64,000 bases of DNA from Oegoconia quadripuncta (GCA_949316235.1 OX438753.1:23058801-23122800); one strand, 5' to 3'; positions 9,481 through 19,739 are shown, counted from the first letter of the stretch. Numbers and translations are program-made. Notes: generated from the letters alone by a model not told the origin.

Positions 9481-10008
9481 TAGATAAAAAGATATCCTGC
9501 GAACCATCAACAAAGAAATATAAAAGGCAAATTAAATTCATACAAAAATTTGTAAATGACATATTATTTGTATGCTATAACAACTATACATACGAGTAAG
9601 TAACCTTACATAAAATCTATAATAGTCTTATGAAGTAGCAATTTAATTTTGGTTAGTATTGAAGTTGAATGGACAGCTAGTCTCCGGCCCGTTGTACCGA
9701 CAGCCGCTTGGGAAATTGAATTAAGTCCTCCAGTTGAAATAAGGGAACACCCACGCCTATATAAACTACGTGTGTAAATATACCTTTCCTATTTGGTGTC
9801 AATGACAACAAATTCGAGCTCAAACATATTCAATGAATGTTTCTATTTGATCCATTTTACGTTTACTGATACGTAGTTAATGTTAAAGGTGGAGATCGAT
9901 TTCAATGATTCTTATTAGTTTACCTGAGCGGGTGAATCGCATGCGGTGGTCCTATATATTTGTCAATGATCTAATGATGCTCTTTAGAATGACGTTACTG
10001 AAGCCTTG
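9481..10008. other. Unassigned AT-rich sequence
   Basis: No recognisable feature. Confidence 0.4.
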
Positions 10009-10070
10009 AGTTAACATCAGGTGTGATTGAGGTCAAGTACAAACCCTTTGTTTATAAAAAAAATTTTAAA
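10009..10070 (+). mobile_element. S2 SINE 3' end fragment
   Basis: TTAACATCAGGTGTGATTGA and GGTCAAGTACAAACCC plus an A-rich tail, the last 50 bp of S2. Confidence 0.75.
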
Positions 10071-10144
10071 AAATGTCGGTTGTTGGGCAGTTTTTTTGCG
10101 GTTCAACAGTTTTTTTCTTGTAATTAACTGAATTATATTCAATA

Positions 10145-10375
10145 TGTAGGGAGGTCATTATAATTTTTGCCATTGACTCGATTAGAAGAATATGTAACTG
10201 TTGCTGGCAACATTCAATTTAAAATATGTGTTATTTTATATGGCAACAATGAGGGGCTAGCTCTATGGCGCTAGCGAATGAAAACGCTCTCCGTTACAGT
10301 CTCAACTAACTTTAAAGTGCAAAATAAAGGACTTACAGTAATACTACTTGGACGTTTATTGTGACTAGCCCTACA
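10145..10375. mobile_element. Possible solo LTR (TGTAGGG...CCCTACA)
   Basis: The segment begins TGTAGGGAGGTCA and ends TGACTAGCCCTACA. These ends are imperfect inverted repeats bounded by TG...CA, as in retroviral-type LTRs. An AATAAA signal lies at 10323-10328, about 50 bp before the end. The length of 231 bp is reasonable for a short insect LTR. There is no internal region, second LTR or clear target-site duplication, so a MITE is an alternative. Confidence 0.45.
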
Positions 10376-10401
10376 CAGTACACTACAAGATTCCTACAGT
10401 A

Positions 10402-10733
10402 ACCGCCTCCGTGGCTCAATGTAAACAACATTGGGTTTACGATTCGGAGGTCGCGGGTTAGATCCCCAGCGGGGTACATGTTTAAGTACTCGGTTTGGTT
10501 GGTGTTAGGGCACTTTAAATGTCCGCCTGGCTAGCTACCACCATCTTGTCTAAATCTGCCGCCAAACAGCAATGTTAATAGCATTGTAGTGTTCCGGTTG
10601 TCAGAGATAAGATAGCCAGTCCCCCGAATGTGTTGGGGTTTCCGGGTCCGTACGCTTCCACCTTCGGCCTCATCTTCAATTAACATCAGGTGTGATTGAG
10701 GTCAAGTACGAACCCGTCGTGCATAAAAAAAAA
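10402..10733 (+). mobile_element. S2 SINE, full length, best copy
   Basis: The head ACCGCCTCCGTGGCTCAATG carries a box A-like region, and GGTTAGATCCC at box B has one change from GGTTCGATCCC. All body blocks are present: CCGCCTGGCTAGCTACCACC, the CCGGTTGTCAGAGATAAG hairpin region, TGTTGGGGTTTCCGGG and TGATTGAGGTCAAGTACG. The copy ends GTCGTGCAT plus A9. It is about 330 bp and a good reference for the family. Confidence 0.92.
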
Positions 10734-10744
10734 GGAATGAAATG

Positions 10745-10865
10745 CTAAACTAAACATGGCCTCCCCATAGATTTCCGGTCGGATGCGGGCTGCATCCAGC
10801 AACTTCCCGTGACCTTTATCATCGCCCACCTTAAGGGTGGGCGTTCCACGTTGCTCTTTTACACT
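10745..10865 (-). mobile_element. RTE-type LINE fragment
   Basis: The minus strand contains GGTGGGCGATGATAAAGGTC and GGATGCAGCCCGCATCCG, the region that in the 13.6-kb copy encodes RWTDDPIKVAGNRWMHA. It is truncated on both sides. Confidence 0.6.
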
Positions 10866-11019
10866 CTGTTTATAATATTTATAGAAATATTTAATTCAAT
10901 ATGCTTGAAAAAATATACTAGCACTTTATGATATTCGTATCGTTTTAGTTGTCACTTTTATATAATACTACAAAGTTAACTTTGCGATAGACGAGTATAA
11001 AATTATAATAAATCGGGCT

Positions 11020-11115
11020 CATTTTCATTTAATCAGATGTGATTTAGGTCTTTTTTTTTGGATGGTACTTGACCTCAATCACACCTGATATTAAGTGTGG
11101 GTCAAGCCCTCTCCC
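11020..11115. repeat. Two S2 3' ends in inverted orientation
   Basis: TTAATCAGATGTGATTTAGG on the plus strand faces TTGACCTCAATCACACCTGA (the S2 end on the minus strand) across a short T-run. The pair forms an imperfect palindrome. Confidence 0.6.
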
Positions 11116-11181
11116 ATCTTAAAATAAAATAAAAATACAAGTTAAAAATATTTTATTACTTTTCTCATAATCATCACAATT

Positions 11182-11424
11182 AGACGACCGATTGGTGTAG
11201 TGGATAGTGACCCTATCAGCGAAACCAACAGTTGCGGGTTCAAATCCCGCGACGGGTTAATGTTTGTACGATGAATATGAACATTTATTTCTGAGTCATT
11301 GATGTTTATATAAATATTTATGTATGTTTATACGTTATCTAGTATCCATAGTATAAGCTTGCTTAGTTTGGGACTAGATGATTGGTGTAAGTGTCCGACA
11401 TATTAAAAAAAAATAAAAAAAATA
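11182..11424 (+). mobile_element. S1 SINE, full length
   Basis: The head is CGACCGATTGGTGTAGTGG, box B GGTTCAAATCC, and the tail GTGTCCGACATATT plus an A-rich run. The head matches the family consensus exactly. Confidence 0.92.
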
Positions 11425-11629
11425 TGACACTTTTTCGAACTAAAACAGTCATTGACACTTTACCAGTCTCTTAAGCGCTCGTCCGTGGAATATTGTTCTC
11501 ACTGACGGTTCGGTGAAACAACAACTCACTGCCTTAGACATTGAGACATTATACCTTACACATTAGATCTTAGACGACTATTGCTGCAAAATTGCAGATG
11601 TGCTAACATATTAATGTCGCATATCATCT

Positions 11630-11668
11630 GTATTTTACACTATATATATATATATAGTGTAAAATATA
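11630..11668. repeat. Perfect AT palindrome around a (TA)n run
   Basis: ATTTTACACTATA, a run of TA dinucleotides, and TATAGTGTAAAAT form a perfect palindrome. The half-site TATTTTACACTATA recurs directly before the mariner-type element at 11671-11684. The element's TA target may have been supplied by this run. Confidence 0.8.
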
Positions 11669-11684
11669 TGTATTTTACACTATA

Positions 11685-12725
11685 CAGGGCGTCCCACGGC
11701 TATGCCACATGGAGGGAAAGTACCTTGAATTTTGTAGATGGAACATTTTACTGAAAGAAGACATTATTTTAATTTAAAAAACAATTTAAACTGCATTCAT
11801 AGATTTTTAAATAAGTACATGGTTGAACCGGGAATCGAACCCTTTATTTATAAAAAAATAATTACCATGTAACTTTATCATACCGATCGAAAGGCTTCAT
11901 CATAAGGATAATTTTTTGCTAAATAACATAGTGTCAGAAATAAAAGGAAGACCATGAATTTTAACATTTTTAATACAAAATTAATCAAATTTATCAAATG
12001 CTCAAAATGAGTCCCATCCTGTTCAATACAAAGTCGCACTCTTTTGATTATTTCGCTCCCTGTCGATTTTTTGATCATGTTGTGGTGGATATTTAGAATA
12101 ATACGTCGAAGTTCAGTTTGTAGCTCGTGGACACTTTGACACTGGTTCTTGTAAAGTAAAATTTTTACATAACCCCATAAAAAAAATCTAACGGGGTTAG
12201 ATCTGGGGATCTCGGCGGCCATTTTTTCGTCCATTTGTCCCGATCCAGGAAAGAAAATGTTCATTGAGATAGTCCTACTTACTAATTACGTATCTCTTTA
12301 TCATTTTATCATGAACTTAAATTATAATAGGGAAATGATGCATACTTCTCGAGTGGGTAATTAGTATTAGTAATGATAATGTCAGTTGTATGTCCTTACG
12401 GCAATGTCAGCTTTTCATTTTTCTGAACAAAATTGAACATCTAATGTTAAAATTCATGGTCTTCCTTTTATTTCTGACAATATGTTATTTAGCAAAAAAT
12501 AATCCTTATGATGAAGCCTTTCGATCGGTATGATAAAGCTACATGGTAATTTTTTTTTATAAATAAATGGTTCGATTCCCGGTTCAACCATGTACTTATT
12601 TAAAAATCTATGAATGCAGTTTAAATTGTTTTTTAAATTAAAATAATGTCTTCTTTCAGTAAAATGTTCCATCTACAAAATTCAAGGTACTTTTCCTCCA
12701 TGTGGCATAGCCGTGGGACGCCCTG
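11685..12725. mobile_element. Mariner/IS630-type DNA transposon remnant, 1,041 bp, with ~283-bp inverted repeats
   Basis: The ends are CAGGGCGTCCCACGGC at 11685 and its complement at 12725, each flanked by TA (11683-11684 and 12726-12727), the classic mariner-superfamily target duplication. The inverted repeats span 11685-11968 and 12443-12725 and match apart from a few base changes and small indels. Between them lies the C-terminal part of a transposase on the minus strand. The 5' two thirds of the gene, including the first catalytic Asp residues, are missing, so the element is non-autonomous. Confidence 0.88.
11976..12264 (-). pseudogene. Transposase C-terminal remnant (mariner/IS630 superfamily)
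   Basis: One minus-strand frame reads MNIFFPG at the start, then FFLWGYVKILLYKN and RLCIEQDGTHFEHL near the end. The segment between, near 12190-12240, is read in another frame as KKWPPRSPDLTPLDFF, the block that carries the third catalytic Asp in this superfamily (SPDLxPxD). The two frames meet at a run of eight T on the minus strand, so a one-base slip in that run accounts for one break. The open frame continues past HFEHL into the left inverted repeat to 11878, which is probably not original coding. The protein is a dead remnant without its DNA-binding and first catalytic parts. Confidence 0.85.
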
Positions 12726-12739
12726 TATATGTATAAGTG

Positions 12740-12992
12740 AGTCTGCGTAGGGATTGCAATATTATTCCATTGTCGCCATCTTCGTACGACCAACCAACTG
12801 GAGGGTGGAAACCCGTTAGACATACCGAATATTAGCTCCAACTGTTTTGCTTCTTCTTGCATCTGCCAACGTCGATGTTTTCCCAATCTTGCAGTCTTGA
12901 GAACTTCAAGTCTGGGGTAAAAAGACATTTGGAGATCGTGTGATTTAACGTCAGCTACATTGTCACTTTTCACCAGATGATATTGTGGTCAG
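12740..12992 (+). mobile_element. LINE-D tail, degenerate
   Basis: The pattern CTTGAGAACTTCAAGTCTGG, GACATTTGGAGATCGTGTGA and CACCAGATGATATTGTGGTC follows the LINE-D 3' end at 24430-24540 block by block. No intact frame remains. It abuts the mariner-type element on its left. Confidence 0.6.
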
Positions 12993-12995
12993 AGG

Positions 12996-13162
12996 GCGGA
13001 GTGTGAGTTTTATACTTTACTACCGCGTTCACGTTTACGTGACGATTTGTATGGAGAAATGTGCAGCGCCTCTAGCGGATAGTTTGCAAAAAGATTGGGG
13101 CATTTGTTCGTAAACGCGAACGCGATGGTAAAGTTAAAAACGAGACAAAACTCACACTTCGC
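12996..13162. mobile_element. MITE M2, 167 bp
   Basis: The left end GCGGAGTGTGAGTTTT and right end AAAACTCACACTTCGC are inverted. The match continues inward with TACTTTACTACCGCGTTCAC against GAACGCGATGGTAAAGTT. The arms are about 45 bp and the middle is short and non-coding. Only one copy is seen here outside the duplicated block. Confidence 0.7.
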
Positions 13163-13639
13163 ACACAGATATGTATCCAGTCGTTCATAAAAAAAAACTA
13201 CTCTGAGACCAGCATTATGCTGTCATAAAGCAAACTCAACGAGCTACGAGTATATGAATAAACTTGACATTTACAGTTGAACCTACATCACTGTATACTG
13301 AAGGTAAGTTATTTCCGTTTGAGTCGTCACAAAGTCAATTTTCTCTTACCTGTCGCCGGTTTCTAAGCTCATATTGAGTTTGTTCTTTGTTTGTTTATGG
13401 TATTTCATTTCATTTCCGATTTCGTAATGAGAATCATAATAGTCACTTTGTGACTTGGTCAACTTGATAGACTTTATCTATAAGCGTAGTAGGTGTCGCT
13501 ATTAGCTGTGATGATTTCCGTTTCAATTTGCTTTATACAGGGCTTGAAGACGAAAGTCTTTAATAATTTTTTTTTTTTTTTTTTTTTACTTTTTACTTAT
13601 GATACCTACTGAAACATGGTCTCTCATCATAATGAGCCC
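13163..13639. other. Unassigned; includes a T22 run
   Basis: No coding signal. A long T-run at about 13566-13588 may be the tail of a minus-strand retroposon that I cannot identify. Confidence 0.4.
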
Positions 13640-13980
13640 ATAAGCTTCATAAGCTCAAAGTCACGCAACGAGCTATGGAGAGGACGATACTCGGTATTTT
13701 ACTACGTGATCGAAACATAACCCAGCGGATAAGAAGTGGCAATGGGCAGGGCACATAGCTCGAAGAACTCATGCGGTGGTTCATTAAAGATCTCGAGTGG
13801 GCATCACGCGTCGTCAAGGCGTAGGATACATCCACTCACAAGGTGGACAGACGACCCGATAAAGGTCGCGGGAAATCGCTGGATGCATGCCTTTTCTAAC
13901 CGGTTGCTCTGGAAATATATGGGGGAGATCTATGTTCAGCAGTGGATGTCCTATGGCTAATAATGATGATGAATGTACAG
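13640..13980 (+). mobile_element. RTE-type LINE tail
   Basis: The plus strand reads VTQRAMERTILGILLRDRN, then in another frame KKWQWAGHIARRT, and then PLTRWTDDPIKVAGNRW followed by YVQQWMSYG and a stop near 13960. These are the ordered C-terminal motifs of the RTE-like elements common in Lepidoptera. At least two frameshifts separate them. The 3' end is short, with a TGATGA run. Confidence 0.85.
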
Positions 13981-14137
13981 GGTTTTGAGAATCCGAACAA
14001 CGATAATTTTTACCCTGTAGTATTTCACAAAGCGTTTGGAGTAAAGATTTCCTATCTAACGCAAGTAGGTTATTAGTTCTACCAAAATTTGCCTAACTTA
14101 CAAATATTCAATATTTAACAGTAATATTATTATAAAC

Positions 14138-14395
14138 ATGCCGCGGTATATTAATGAATATTTCAATTCACTAAACGACAACGCCGTAAAGAATTCACAT
14201 ATAATTGTGCTCATTGACAATGATGAAGAATACGACACAAACCAAGTTGTGACGAACGTAGGCGGTTTTCATTTTAGAAATGTATGCACTTTCCAGACAC
14301 CGAATCGAACCACTAGACAGCTAAACGCTAATCAATGGGCAGTATTAACAAAAATGCAATACTTAGGTGAAGCATTTTATTCCAACGGTTCATAA
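14138..14395 (+). CDS. Unknown 85-residue small ORF
   Basis: The frame starts at an ATG preceded by AAAC (an acceptable insect initiation context) and ends with TAA. The protein starts MPRYINEYFNSLNDN, has a hydrophobic stretch followed by acidic residues (IIVLIDNDEEYDT), and ends LTKMQYLGEAFYSNGS. No signal peptide, transmembrane helix or known family is evident. Unlike most frames in this window it does not overlap any repeat I recognise, and its composition looks protein-like. An AATAAA lies far downstream near 14916. It could be a small host gene, an exon, a captured viral or transposon piece, or chance. Confidence 0.3.
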   Translation: MPRYINEYFNSLNDNAVKNSHIIVLIDNDEEYDTNQVVTNVGGFHFRNVCTFQTPNRTTRQLNANQWAVLTKMQYLGEAFYSNGS

Positions 14396-14940
14396 TTCTC
14401 GTGATTGTGCTCCACATAATTGAAATGCAAAACCTACAGTTACTTATAATATTATGTACTTACAAGTTATAGCTATCAGCTGACACTCATGGCTTGAAAG
14501 TTTTGCGTTATTGTTAGCATAGCATGCGCTATCTACGAGTATATTAAACAAGCTTGTAAAATAATAACTGGAAACTTTGTAGATGGCTTGTACAAACGGT
14601 AGTTAGAAACTTAGTTTACTTAGCTTTTAGTCTTAAGTGAAATTCATCCCTTATTCATCACATACTTAGCAGGGCATCTTTATGACAACGACTTCGGTGT
14701 TCAGAGACATCAAACCAGACATATTTATCTGACCATAAAAGTGATATCTTGGAACTTGTAGTTTATTTATACCAGGAATTGCTTGAAAGGAGAAGTAGGT
14801 ATTTGAATGCAGAATTTTGTTATGCTAGCTAGTCACTTTCTTGTGAGATAGCATAGATAATACATTTGATGTAAGTAAGTAGAATGTATGATAAAAGATA
14901 TATTATTATATTAAAATAAACCCTTATTGTTAATATCGAC
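14396..14940. other. Unassigned AT-rich sequence
   Basis: No gene recognised. Confidence 0.4.
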
Positions 14941-14981
14941 GTTGTAAAGTCGGTAAGTGCCATACTTAGCGACTTTACAGC
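14941..14981. repeat. Short strong hairpin
   Basis: GTTGTAAAGTCGGTAAGT and ACTTAGCGACTTTACAGC are complementary at 16 of 18 positions, with a 5-base loop. It may be a small foldback or a transcribed hairpin; there is no flanking evidence either way. Confidence 0.6.
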
Positions 14982-15004
14982 ATTACAATATAGGTCAAAA
15001 GGTT

Positions 15005-15575
15005 AAATTCAAATTCAAAATATTTTATTTCATAGGATAAAATTATCACTTGAAAACGTCACTATTAATATTACATTTAAATTTACGGCTCATTCACAAA
15101 GCTGAATCCCCAGAGAAGAACGAGCAGGAAACTCTAGGGTTGCTCTTTTAAAGATTATGGGTTACAATTTGTGATTTCATAATTATATGAATAATAAGAC
15201 AGCTATGTCCATGCTTGCTTATCATTCAAATAGTCAGTGATTTTATAATAGCCTTTTGCTAATAATTTCTGTTTTATGATTGCTTTAAATTTATTTAAAG
15301 GCAAATTTTGAATGTCTACTGGAACCTTATTATAAAAGCGTATACATTGCCCTTTGAACGATTTACTAACTTTATGAAGTCGGCTAACATAAACTGATAA
15401 CTGGTTCTTATTCCTTGTTTGTGCCTATCACTATTTTTAGCGAATAAGGTTATATATTTTTTTGCATATAACAAATTCTCATAAATGTATTGTTAAGACA
15501 TTAATTTCCTTAAACTTATCTTTAAGAGACACTCTAGGTCCTAATTTATAAATGGCACGAATAGCACGCTATTAG
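15005..15575 (-). mobile_element. LINE-A tail with 3' UTR
   Basis: On the minus strand the sequence starts near RAIRAIYKLGPRVSL (15540-15572), passes YVSRLHKVSKSFKGQ (15340-15400) and ends with the stop after KQAW at 15203-15205. About 200 bp of 3' UTR ends AAAATATTTTGAATTTGAAT. Several frameshifts and stops are present. It is the same family as 45590-46020 and 48020-48615. Confidence 0.88.
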
Positions 15576-15914
15576 CACAAACTTATCAAAGGAAACTCAA
15601 TAGAGCATGGTGGAACTTGCAATTGAATGAAGGCTTTTCAATCAACCAGCTCAGGTCGCTTAAAAAAAAATTGTGAAGCAAGCGACTAATTGTTAAAATA
15701 TTTGAGTGAGTTTCTTTTGTTATAATGAAGAACTAGCGTTAAATACCCGATTAAAGCGTAACCCCTGTGCAGTAATTGGACCTACTCAGACCTACTCAGT
15801 ACGCAAAGATTTGTTCGGACTACGGAATTATTTGCACCTGCAATCTAATTGTGAAACCACTTCTCATTTAGAACTTCAAGAAATGGATGAAACTTAGTAG
15901 GTATTATATATACT
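15576..15914. other. Unassigned; 63-codon frame without motif
   Basis: The frame at 15706-15897 contains a tandem CCTACTCAGA-type repeat and no recognisable domain. Confidence 0.35.
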
Positions 15915-16008
15915 CGTGGCGCTGTCTCATTCGCATTTGTTTTCGATTAGCGAAGTTAAGCAATGTTTTAATTGAAAGCAGTAGTTAAGCCAAGTCGGTG
16001 GCATATAT
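15915..16008 (+). mobile_element. 5S rRNA-derived sequence, copy 2
   Basis: The plus strand has TTTTCGATTAGCGAAGTTAA then GCAATG. A more diverged GCAGTAGTTAAGCCAAGTCG follows at the place of the 5S GCGCGGTTAGTACTTGGATG. It shares GATTAGCGAAGTTAA and the preceding TTCGCATTTGTTTTC with the minus-strand copy at 6776-6868. It is too degenerate for a 5S gene. Confidence 0.6.
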
Positions 16009-17270
16009 AGGGACTTCTTATAAAACACCGACTGTCAGGTGCCCACTAGCCTTTAGTTAGTAGGTTATTCTATAATTTATTATTACTACTTTTTAAATCG
16101 CTTCCGTGAGGCATAGCTGAATACATAAGCTCAGCTGCTGAGCAAAGTAGGCACCAGCTCTCACATCTACAGAGGCGTGGACCGGTCTAACGGATAAATC
16201 CTTTACAAATTGTTTCGTGTCAGAAGACCAAGGGCCCAATGTCTCCACTGCAAGCGCCGCAAACTCGTGGTGTATAGAGATTGGCTAGTTGGACGGCGTA
16301 TGTTTTCTATAAGATATAGGTATTTTCAATTGTGTTTTATAAATTTATCTTGATAGTAATTGACTGAATCTATATAAATTAATAAATAAAAATCTTTTCA
16401 AATGTCGTCAATGCGATAATTATTGCAAAAGTGAAACATTTCATATAATACTTGTAACATAAATAATTGATACACCAAGAGCAACGCAAAGTGTGACACT
16501 TTTACGCACCTGGGGCACATTCTTTTCAGTTTTTTTTTTTGCAAAAATGAATCCCCTGATTTACATTGTCTGTTCGATTTTTTTCTTTTTGTTCAAAAAG
16601 TTGTTGGGTCCTAGCCATGTTCAATAAAATACTTTTAACACATTTGCTGTATGTGGATTGGATGATTATAGGTATTTATTTGATCGGGGGTTTGAAAATG
16701 GTTTAGAAAAATGACATTTATTATTCAAGTTTAATTCAGTCGACTTAAAAGTGTCGTTTCGATATCTTATGTATAATACAATACAATATACATATATACA
16801 ATTTATTATTAAAATATCGGGGTTTTATTAATTTTCAATTTATGGAATATCTATTTTATTTTTTTATATATTTTTTAGGACATAAATCTTTCCTCGCTGA
16901 TACTGGTGAAAAATTGTATGTTTCACACAAGAGCTAAGTTATTTGGATCGACTTTCTGATCGAACACAATTACCTTTGCTTTCTTATTGAACAAATATTT
17001 ACTGAAGGTTATTATACAAAGTACAACGTTGTCTGTGCAGTTTTATTTATTACTTCTATGCCAAAACCACATTTTTCCAAACACAAGTCACTGGAGGCCT
17101 CTATCCAATAATGTTCTAATAAATTAGTCTCCCAAAATACCTAGGTAAACAAGAATTGTTGATTCAGGACAATAACCTTTGTAGGTGTTTTGATATTTCC
17201 TGATTCGGTAATATCTCTCTCTTTCCCTCCATTGCGAATCGTGAATATTTTCAAAACCACATTAAAATTC
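16009..17270. other. Unassigned AT-rich sequence
   Basis: 1.26 kb with no coding frame above background and no repeat that I recognise. Confidence 0.4.
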
Positions 17271-17385
17271 AGTACTTTTTCAATTTAGAAGTTATGCTCT
17301 TGTCCACACTTCTCTGCTTTCCGTTCTCGGTTTAACCTCTTACTACGACACGACATTTTTGTGGAGAATATAAATTCAGTACTAT
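17271..17385 (-). mobile_element. LINE-E fragment
   Basis: The minus strand resembles the 25500-25620 and 41822-41930 copies: GTCGTGTCGTAGTAAGAGG and AGCATAACTTCTAAATTG. It is too short to translate usefully. Confidence 0.5.
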
Positions 17386-17419
17386 TATTTATTTAATATT
17401 TTGTGATTTCCTGGATAGG

Positions 17420-17610
17420 TAGACATTTCATATGATGGAAAGAGATGATGTGGACGAACGCCGTCGAAGTACACTATCTCAGTAAACCCTCTGTCAACCT
17501 GGTTTTGAAGATCTCAAGATAATTGATTATGAAATACAGACGCCGGATGGGAGCACCATAGCATGGCTGTTTGAATTAGGAATGACGAACCTAAACGCTT
17601 AGTGCGAATG
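17420..17610 (-). mobile_element. LINE-D tail, degenerate
   Basis: The minus strand shows CATGCTATGGTGCTCCCATC and CTTGAGATCTTCAAAACCAG, in the LINE-D order, ending in a degenerate CATCATATGAAATG. Confidence 0.55.
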
Positions 17611-18779
17611 TACCGAACATTCGTCATGTCAGGTGGAAAATCAGTCCAACGCTGGAAAGGCTATAGTGAAATTACATCGAATACAGCATATATTCACCAA
17701 AATGCATCGTGTTAAATACTGATAGACACAGGTGATCTTGCCTTCATCTTCCTGCATTTAAGCAACCATCGAATCGTCACCTATGAGCCTTTTGGTGCGT
17801 CGTTCCAGAAAGTCAAGGGTATAGAGTACCAAACCATCCCAGGAGTCACGGCATATTTTTAGTACATTGGGTTGTCTTGCTAATGTTATACAGTCCAAAA
17901 TGATGTAGTTACGGAAGATTGTCTTACAATCTTGAATCTCAAATTAAAAAGAGAAAGCATTTGCAAATTCTACTAAACACTGGAAGGATACGCATCAGCT
18001 TTAATACGGATATGGTAACAATAATGTTGCAATATCACATCGAAGTGAGTGTATCTGCACTTTCTCAGAATGAAATGACGCAGCCGATGCAGTTCTATGA
18101 ATTTTATATTTACCGTACTGGAAAATACAAACAATTTTTCATTGTAACTTTGATATCACTTGAACACTGAATCCCACCACTTGAGCAGTTGCACAACTTG
18201 GAGGTCCTTAGGAGATCAATGTTATTGTTTTCTTAGATTCACTGTTATATTACCGCTTGACATCAATTATAGCTGATGTTAAGTGAACATGAATACTCAC
18301 TTATCCAAAACCCCCAACTAACTGTGTTAGCTTGCAATCTAATCTTAAACCACCTGCATAAACAATGAATTCCACTTGTGCTGGTGGTGATGATATTCAG
18401 GGAGACATTAAAAGAATGTCTTATTACCAAATCAGAGTTCGACACATGAATACTTAGAAAACCTGAGACCACCTTGCTACAACACAAAATACGTTTCTGT
18501 TGGTACAAAAAAAATGGGACTAATTGTTTGAGCACCCGCTGTCTCCCTCACACCTGTCAAATACCCGCATCATTAATCTGCATTTAACCTATCTCGCTCA
18601 TTTCTCTCATTCTAGCATTCATTTGTCTCGAGAGCTTGAGGTCAGCTTGTAGTTACTTATCCACTTTGGAATACAAATAATAAGCACTTGGATTCATTGC
18701 TCAATTTTGAGAGCAAAAGACTTTAAACATACAAACGATAACGCTTCAACAATTTCGTTGATTGGTTGGCTTAAAAATG
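17611..18779. other. Unassigned; possible decayed LINE sequence
   Basis: A minus-strand frame at 18263-18535 overlaps sequence vaguely like a LINE-D end (GATGTTAAGTGAACATGAA). I cannot support a call. Confidence 0.35.
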
Positions 18780-18945
18780 TGCGAATTCCCCAACATTTAT
18801 GAGTTTTGTAGCGTTCATAATGCGAGCTGCTAAGGTATATTCCTATGTCAGATTTCATTAATCCTAAAGTCTTGGGATCTTCAAGAACAGGATCAGCAAG
18901 TACTAATACTGATCACATAATCAATTTTCACGTTGAGGTTATAGT
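18780..18945 (+). mobile_element. LINE-D tail, degenerate
   Basis: GTTCATAATGCGAGCTGCTA corresponds to the IMRTAKAW segment of LINE-D, and CTTGGGATCTTCAAGAACAG to LGIFK. Reading frame lost. Confidence 0.6.
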
Positions 18946-19119
18946 CACACGTGTATCGAATCCATAAGAAATCCTGTTCTAGAGTTTGATATCACTTTTA
19001 TTGCTTTTTTCATAACGTATAATATTTTTGTCCCGATTTTTTTGTCGCAAACACTTATCCTTATTATACCAAGTTTCTCTTATTACATTCTGTGGTTATC
19101 ACCGCAATTCGCCCTTGGG

Positions 19120-19420
19120 GAGTCGTCGAGCTATAAGGCTCACAGGTGACAGCTCGGTTATTGTTAAACTAGTGCCTTGAACTTCCAATATTCGTTAAAT
19201 GAGTATGCTTAGGAATTGCCTGAAATTATTCCATCGTCGTCTTTGCGTCTTTTTCAACCTTTCGTTATTACTGTTAAGTTATGCATTTATCGGCGTTGGT
19301 GTACCCAAAATCTATCAACTTCTTGGGATCTTCAAGTCTAGTTTGAATAGATATTTACTGGAATCTTCGGTTTCATTTGCCAATTTCCACTAGGTGAAAC
19401 TGTGGTTAGATGAGTGTATG
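19120..19420 (+). mobile_element. LINE-D tail, degenerate
   Basis: CTTGGGATCTTCAAGTCTAG at 19321-19340 followed by GAATAGATATTTACTGG is the LGIFKSxxNRYLL segment. It overlaps an open frame at 19199-19393 that has no independent support. Confidence 0.55.
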
Positions 19421-19739
19421 TGTGTTTTTACGTATGAACCCAGGGAAATCCATCCCATTTGCATAATCTGTGCAATAATTAATAGCTTCCTAGATACGTG
19501 GCAATGTTTACACCCATAAAATTCAATTTAGCAATAAAATTGGAAACAATCTCCCGCCTACTCCAGAACTCTTCTGATTTATAAAAACGTAATCGAAATG
19601 TTTGTTTTTCATCGTTATTTATTGCACCTAACGTTGTGAGATAGAAAATTTGTGGGTCGTATTAATAAATTAATTGCTCTATTTATCCGCTCTTAGATAA
19701 TATTGGCCAACAGTAATGTATTTCTGTTTTATGTGAAAG
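19421..19739. other. Unassigned AT-rich sequence
   Basis: No recognisable feature. Confidence 0.4.
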
